From contig JBGTKH010000354.1 in NCBI GenBank assembly GCA_041744735.1, positions 1-7,976 of the forward strand: DNA of 7,976 nucleotides. Direction: 5' to 3'. Both the position numbers and the translations under genes were made by a program. The notes under the pieces are model-generated. The model saw nothing but the letters and a program-made list of their open reading frames with translations, had not been told where the DNA came from and did not search any database. Of the stretch, positions 4,470 to 7,976 are shown in pieces. This stretch comes from JBGTKH01 sp041744735 (GTDB lineage: Bacteria; Planctomycetota; Planctomycetia; Pirellulales; Pirellulaceae). Position 1 is the first letter of the stretch; every line of letters starts with the position of its first letter.

Positions 4470-6125
4470 ATGCGACAATGGGCTCCCTGGTTTCGTGTTC
4501 CGGCGTTGTTGCTGTTTCTGTCCGCGCTGACGGCGACGTTCGCGCCGCCTGTGCCGACAGCGCGGGCTCAAGTGCTGATTCCCGCCGAAGCGTTGGCGGA
4601 TGAGCATCTGCTGGAGCAACTGCTGCTGCAAGGCCAGCAGTTGGAGCAGCAGCGGCGGTGGGGCGAGGCGCTATCGCATTACGAACAAGCGCTGCGTGAG
4701 CATCCGGAGCGCCGCGAACTGCAGCAGCGGCTGACGGTGGCGCGAATCCACTTCGATATCGGGCGGCGTTACGGCGACTCCAGTTTCCTCGCGTCGCTGA
4801 TTCGCCTGAGCGAACAGGAAGCGCTGGACGTGTACACCGAGGTGCTGCTGAAGATTCAGGCCCATTACGTCGAAGAGCCGAACTGGCACCAGTTGGTTCA
4901 ACGCGGCGCGATGAATATGGAGGTGGCGCTTAGCGAGCCTGTATTCGTTGAACGCAATCTGCCGAACGCCGCGCCCGAACGCATCGCCGCCTACAGCCGC
5001 GACTCGCAGCGCACACTGGCTTCGCGCGCCGTGCGCGGCCGTCAAGAAGCCCGCGACATGGTGGCCAGCGCCGCCAGTCTGGCCGCACAGCAGCTTGGCA
5101 TGTCGCCGCAAGCGGTGATCATGGAATACACCTGCGGCGCGACCGGGGCGCTGGACGAGTATTCGACGTACCTGACAGGCACGCAACTGGAAGACGTGTT
5201 TTCGCAGATCGAAGGCAACTTCGTCGGTCTGGGCATTGAACTGAAGGCAGAGAGCCGCTCGCTGTTAATCGTTAGCGTCATCACCGGCGGGCCGGCCCAG
5301 CGCGGCGGCATCCGAGCCGGCGATCGGATTGTGGAAGTCGACGGCAAGTCGACCAACGACATCTCGACCGACACCGCAGCCGACATGCTCAAGGGGATCG
5401 AGGGGAGCTCCGTCGATCTCGTGGTCGTTTCGCCTGATAACAATTCGCGGCGGCTACGTCTACGACGCGAACGAGTCGAAGTTCCCAGTGTCGAAGGTGT
5501 GAAACTGCTCGACCGCGAGCAAGGCATCGGATACTTTCGGCTGAGCAGCTTCCAGAAAACGACCAGCCGCGACGTCGACGCCGCGCTCTGGAAACTGCAC
5601 CACGAGGGCATGCGCAGCCTGATCATCGACGTCCGCGGCAACCCCGGCGGTTTGTTGACGGCGTCGGTCGAGGTGGCTGACAAGTTTGTGTCAGCCGGCA
5701 CGATCGTCTCAACACGCGGCCGCAGCCCGCGCGAGGATTTTGATTACAAGGCCCATCAAGTCGGCACGTGGCGCGTGCCGCTGATCGTACTGATCGACGG
5801 CGACTCAGCCAGCGCCAGCGAGATTTTCGCCGGCGCCATTCACGACCACCGCCGCGGCACAGTCGTAGGCCAGCGCAGCTACGGCAAAGGCAGCGTACAA
5901 GGCATCTTCCCGCTGAACGTCTCCACCGCCGGCGTGCGCCTGACCACCGCCAAGTTCTACTCCCCCAGCGGCCAACCCATCAGCCACCGCGGCGTCTCCC
6001 CCGACATCGTCGTCCGCACCGCCGCCAAACCAATCGGCGAAACCAACCAACCACCCGCCGATCAAGACGACCCCGTCCTAAAAGCCGGCCTCCAAGTCGC
6101 CCGCCAACAACTCAGCCAGCGGTAA
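4470..6125 (+). CDS. ctpA: Carboxyl-terminal processing protease (S41), TPR-PDZ-S41
   Basis: An exported serine protease of the Ctp/Prc family, expected to cleave unfolded or tagged protein C-termini in the periplasm or at the envelope. Seen in 551 residues: signal peptide (hydrophobic 11-25, likely cleavage after ARA at 31-33); a TPR-like helical hairpin with QRRWGEALSHYEQALREHP (61-79); helical N-domain (about 115-235); PDZ domain (about 250-335) with GLGIEL and GGIRAGDRIVEVDG; S41 core (about 350-515). The catalytic Ser/Lys pair is S448 (in DSASASE) and K473 (YGKGSVQ), 25 residues apart as in Prc, with Q477 at the conserved +4 place, so it should be active. DVRGNPGG (387-394) is the expected strand-turn. 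ATG at 4470 was preferred over GTG at 4458: GAGGTGG lies 8 nt before the ATG, while the GTG has no spacing. The tail (516-551) is polar. Codon use switches from G-ending to C-ending along the gene. The family assignment is firm; the symbol is by family only. Confidence 0.93.
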   Translation: MRQWAPWFRVPALLLFLSALTATFAPPVPTARAQVLIPAEALADEHLLEQLLLQGQQLEQQRRWGEALSHYEQALREHPERRELQQRLTVARIHFDIGRRYGDSSFLASLIRLSEQEALDVYTEVLLKIQAHYVEEPNWHQLVQRGAMNMEVALSEPVFVERNLPNAAPERIAAYSRDSQRTLASRAVRGRQEARDMVASAASLAAQQLGMSPQAVIMEYTCGATGALDEYSTYLTGTQLEDVFSQIEGNFVGLGIELKAESRSLLIVSVITGGPAQRGGIRAGDRIVEVDGKSTNDISTDTAADMLKGIEGSSVDLVVVSPDNNSRRLRLRRERVEVPSVEGVKLLDREQGIGYFRLSSFQKTTSRDVDAALWKLHHEGMRSLIIDVRGNPGGLLTASVEVADKFVSAGTIVSTRGRSPREDFDYKAHQVGTWRVPLIVLIDGDSASASEIFAGAIHDHRRGTVVGQRSYGKGSVQGIFPLNVSTAGVRLTTAKFYSPSGQPISHRGVSPDIVVRTAAKPIGETNQPPADQDDPVLKAGLQVARQQLSQR

Positions 6126-6261
6126 TTCCCGGCAAATGCAGTCCATGTTCACCGTATCCGCGGGCTGTAGCGTGCGCCGAGCGCCGTCGCTAGTGCGGTA
6201 TTCCATGCCTTTGACGACTGATGGCCGACGATGGCTGGGTGTCAGGTTAGGCTCGTGGACG

Positions 6262-7734
6262 TCATCTTTTGATTTTCGAAAGTGCGCCTTTCATGGACTC
6301 GAGTGTGCCACTGCCGCGCATCGAGAATTCGATCTGACTTAATTCCAATACACTCAACAATTCTTCTTCGTCTTGCTTCATTTCCAGTTCTTTCAGTAGT
6401 TCTTCCTCGTTTAATGCTTGCCCTCGTATCCCTTGAAATTCGTGCGCGCGAGTCAAATCTTCGAATCGGATTGCCCTTTCTAGGTGTGGAATCGCCTCCT
6501 TCGCTGCAGGGCCGATTGCTCCAAGGGCATCCGCGGCGCTCCCTCGGACTGCAAAGTCACCGTCAAAGAGCAACTGCGAGAGTGCCGGAACGGCGGTCAC
6601 CGAGTCCGCGCCAAATGATGCGAGCAAGTCCGTAGCCTTTCGACGCACAGTGGAATCTTTATGGCTGAGCAGTGTTACGACATCCGGGATAAGCTCCTTC
6701 GCAGCCGGCCCTAAATCGCGGCAGAGATTCATGATTTCGGTGTCGGCCAACAGATCTTTGTACGGTAACGCGCGTAACGCGGCGGCACGCGCGTAGCTTG
6801 GAGGGACAAGTCCGGGGCTAAACTCCAACTCCAAAGGCAATTGGATTTCATTTTTGTTTATGTCTGCCAATAGCTTTCGAAGGGCGGCCACGACGGCGGA
6901 TCGTCCACCGTCGCCGCACTGAAATAATTGCTTGCAGGCAGCGAATCGGATCTCAACGTTCGAATTGCTCGCCAAAGCAGTCAAGCGTGGTATCAGTTGT
7001 TCGGGCAATGCTCCAATACACCGAAGTGTATCGATGATCCAAAGATTCTCCCAGGCAGTTACAAGCGTGTCGTCGTTTGGCGCAATGAACAGGGACTCGA
7101 CGTCCGTCGAGAATTCACTCTCGATGGGCTCCAGAACCCCATTCTTTTGAACCAAATACTGCTCATCGAGCGTGATGCCGCGAAATGCGGTTTTTCGCTG
7201 TTCGAGCATCGTGAGCAGCGGCGGTACCGCATCCTTGGCTTCAGCTCCCATACCATTCAAAAGCTTAAATGCGGCATATTGCTTCATTGGCTGCGGTTGT
7301 TTCAGGGCATCGATAATCGAGGACAGGGCCTCCAGTCTGGTCGCGGGGTCGTACTTAGCCAGCAAATGTGCAACAAGGTACCAGCGCCATTCCTCAAATT
7401 CCTGGTGCCGCAAGGCGGCTAGGAGGATTGTCTTCAATCGCGCATTTTCACGTACAAGTTTATCTCTGGTGCATCGATTCAAAACAATTGCTGCAGTCAC
7501 GGCTTCCATTTCTGGCTGCTTTAGCATCTGATGCAACAGTGTGAGAACCGCTGGTTCGCCGCGCCGTTCCAATTGCGCGGCTGCGCCGTTTCGAATGGCG
7601 GGATCCCTGTGAGACAGGGCCTCAATCAAAAATGGAAGCTCGTCGGGGTTCTGTTGCGCCAATACAGTTGAACTTGTGCATATCACGAGAGCAAATGTCC
7701 AAATACGGATCATAAATTGGCGCTTCGTCTGCAT
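6262..7734 (-). CDS. Secreted HEAT-repeat protein
   Basis: A 490-residue protein with an N-terminal signal peptide (hydrophobic 9-25, likely cleavage after VLA at 24-26), so it probably acts outside the cytoplasm. Seen: alpha-helical HEAT or PBS-lyase-like repeats, clearest at 33-66 (SHRDPAIRNGAAAQLERRG), about 135-178, 245-290, and the tandem pair 341-378 and 380-420 (SHKDSTVRRKATDLL, DGDFAVRGSAADALGAIG). A less regular insertion lies at about 185-235. Near the C-terminus an acidic helix carries a 13-residue near-duplication (EEELLKELEMKQD 443-455, EEELLSVLELSQI 456-468), followed by a basic end (KGALSKIKR). Known: such repeats form a curved scaffold for protein binding; secreted ones are common in planctomycetes and have no assigned function. 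No catalytic domain is visible. ATG at 7734 gives a good signal peptide; ATG at 7713 (residue 8) is an alternative, and neither has a strong ribosome binding site. The gene converges on ctpA across 136 bp and has lower GC than its neighbours. Confidence 0.85.
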   Translation of the reverse strand: MQTKRQFMIRIWTFALVICTSSTVLAQQNPDELPFLIEALSHRDPAIRNGAAAQLERRGEPAVLTLLHQMLKQPEMEAVTAAIVLNRCTRDKLVRENARLKTILLAALRHQEFEEWRWYLVAHLLAKYDPATRLEALSSIIDALKQPQPMKQYAAFKLLNGMGAEAKDAVPPLLTMLEQRKTAFRGITLDEQYLVQKNGVLEPIESEFSTDVESLFIAPNDDTLVTAWENLWIIDTLRCIGALPEQLIPRLTALASNSNVEIRFAACKQLFQCGDGGRSAVVAALRKLLADINKNEIQLPLELEFSPGLVPPSYARAAALRALPYKDLLADTEIMNLCRDLGPAAKELIPDVVTLLSHKDSTVRRKATDLLASFGADSVTAVPALSQLLFDGDFAVRGSAADALGAIGPAAKEAIPHLERAIRFEDLTRAHEFQGIRGQALNEEELLKELEMKQDEEELLSVLELSQIEFSMRGSGTLESMKGALSKIKR

Positions 7735-7976
7735 TGCCGGCTCACATTTCCGTTGTCGTGCGCATTTTCAACTCCAAGAGTTTCACTTGCGCCAAGATAT
7801 ATTGGCATCGAATCAGCGCGACGGAATCTAGAGTTCGTAGTTGTCCAATCTACGCGCAGGGAGGAGCGGACGGAGAAGAGAGCGGATGGGTCTCTGGGGC
7901 GCGGGGGCAGCGGATGGGAAGGCGCGGGCGAGGCCAAGGGGGACGGTGGCGTTAGTCGGCCGGGATGGGAAGGAGG
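7735..7976. other. Right-end region, no supported gene
   Basis: Upstream of the HEAT-repeat gene. I found no convincing -10/-35 pair on the minus strand. A 75-codon frame (7937-7710, minus) overlaps the start of the HEAT gene and looks like chance. From about 7858 to the end the plus strand becomes almost free of T and rich in G and A. AGCGGATGGG occurs twice (7881-7890, 7909-7918), with a related CGGGATGGG near 7962-7970. Confidence 0.6.
7888..7942 (+). other. G-run cluster with G-quadruplex potential
   Basis: Runs of three or more G's at 7888-7890, 7896-7899, 7903-7907, 7916-7918, 7926-7928 and 7938-7942 on the plus strand, with gaps of 3-9 nt. Several sets of four could form an intramolecular G-quadruplex, though two loops are long, so stability would be moderate. 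It lies about 150 bp upstream of the HEAT-repeat gene, on the strand that is its template. Confidence 0.4.

Noticed and set aside
6126..6261. Bidirectional terminator between the convergent ctpA and HEAT genes
   Set aside because: I looked for a stem with a T-run on either strand and found none; this 136-bp gap holds nothing I can name.
7710..7937. 75-residue minus-strand gene upstream of the HEAT gene
   Set aside because: It overlaps the HEAT start in another frame, has low-complexity proline and serine content, and no ribosome binding site.

Overview
The window looks like chromosomal DNA from a planctomycete, probably of the Pirellulales kind. This is inferred from gene families and non-coding repeats; there is no rRNA or other marker to confirm it. 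It is GC-rich and loosely packed. It holds five protein genes: a membrane protein of the fused MFS/spermidine-synthase type (partial, cut by the left edge), an RraA-family protein, type I-beta glutamine synthetase (glnA), a TPR-PDZ-S41 carboxyl-terminal processing protease, and a secreted HEAT-repeat protein. No RNA genes, CRISPR array, insertion sequence or prophage gene is visible.

Layout. Positions 1-3792 are read leftward in the order glnA (3792-2380), rraA-like (2101-1373), MFS/spermidine-synthase-like (1278 to beyond base 1). glnA has its own sigma70-like promoter (-35 at 3930-3925, -10 at 3908-3903). A 15-bp hairpin just after its stop codon may end its transcript. The 278-bp gap between glnA and the RraA gene carries that hairpin and a long array of a 7-bp repeat (15 units one way, then 4 units inverted). 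The array runs into the first codon of the RraA gene and supplies its likely ribosome binding site. The RraA gene and the membrane protein are 97 bp apart from stop to start and may be co-transcribed.

Between glnA and the rightward protease gene lie about 680 bp without a convincing gene. This stretch contains the two divergent promoters, a near-perfect 33-nt palindrome flanked by imperfect direct repeats, and a 10-bp inverted repeat that overlaps the -10 box of the protease promoter. The protease (4470-6125) converges on the HEAT-repeat gene (7734-6262), which is visibly richer in A+T. The last 240 bp hold no gene I can support and end in a G/A-rich tract with several G-runs.

Functionally these are mostly housekeeping or generic genes: nitrogen assimilation, envelope proteolysis and a secreted scaffold. 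I see no sign that they form one system. The most unusual things are non-coding: the heptamer array fused to a gene start, the two interspersed-type palindromes, and the operator-like inverted repeat. Within the protease gene there is also a sharp switch from G-ending to C-ending codons. I do not see a clear new defence, mobile or biosynthetic system here.
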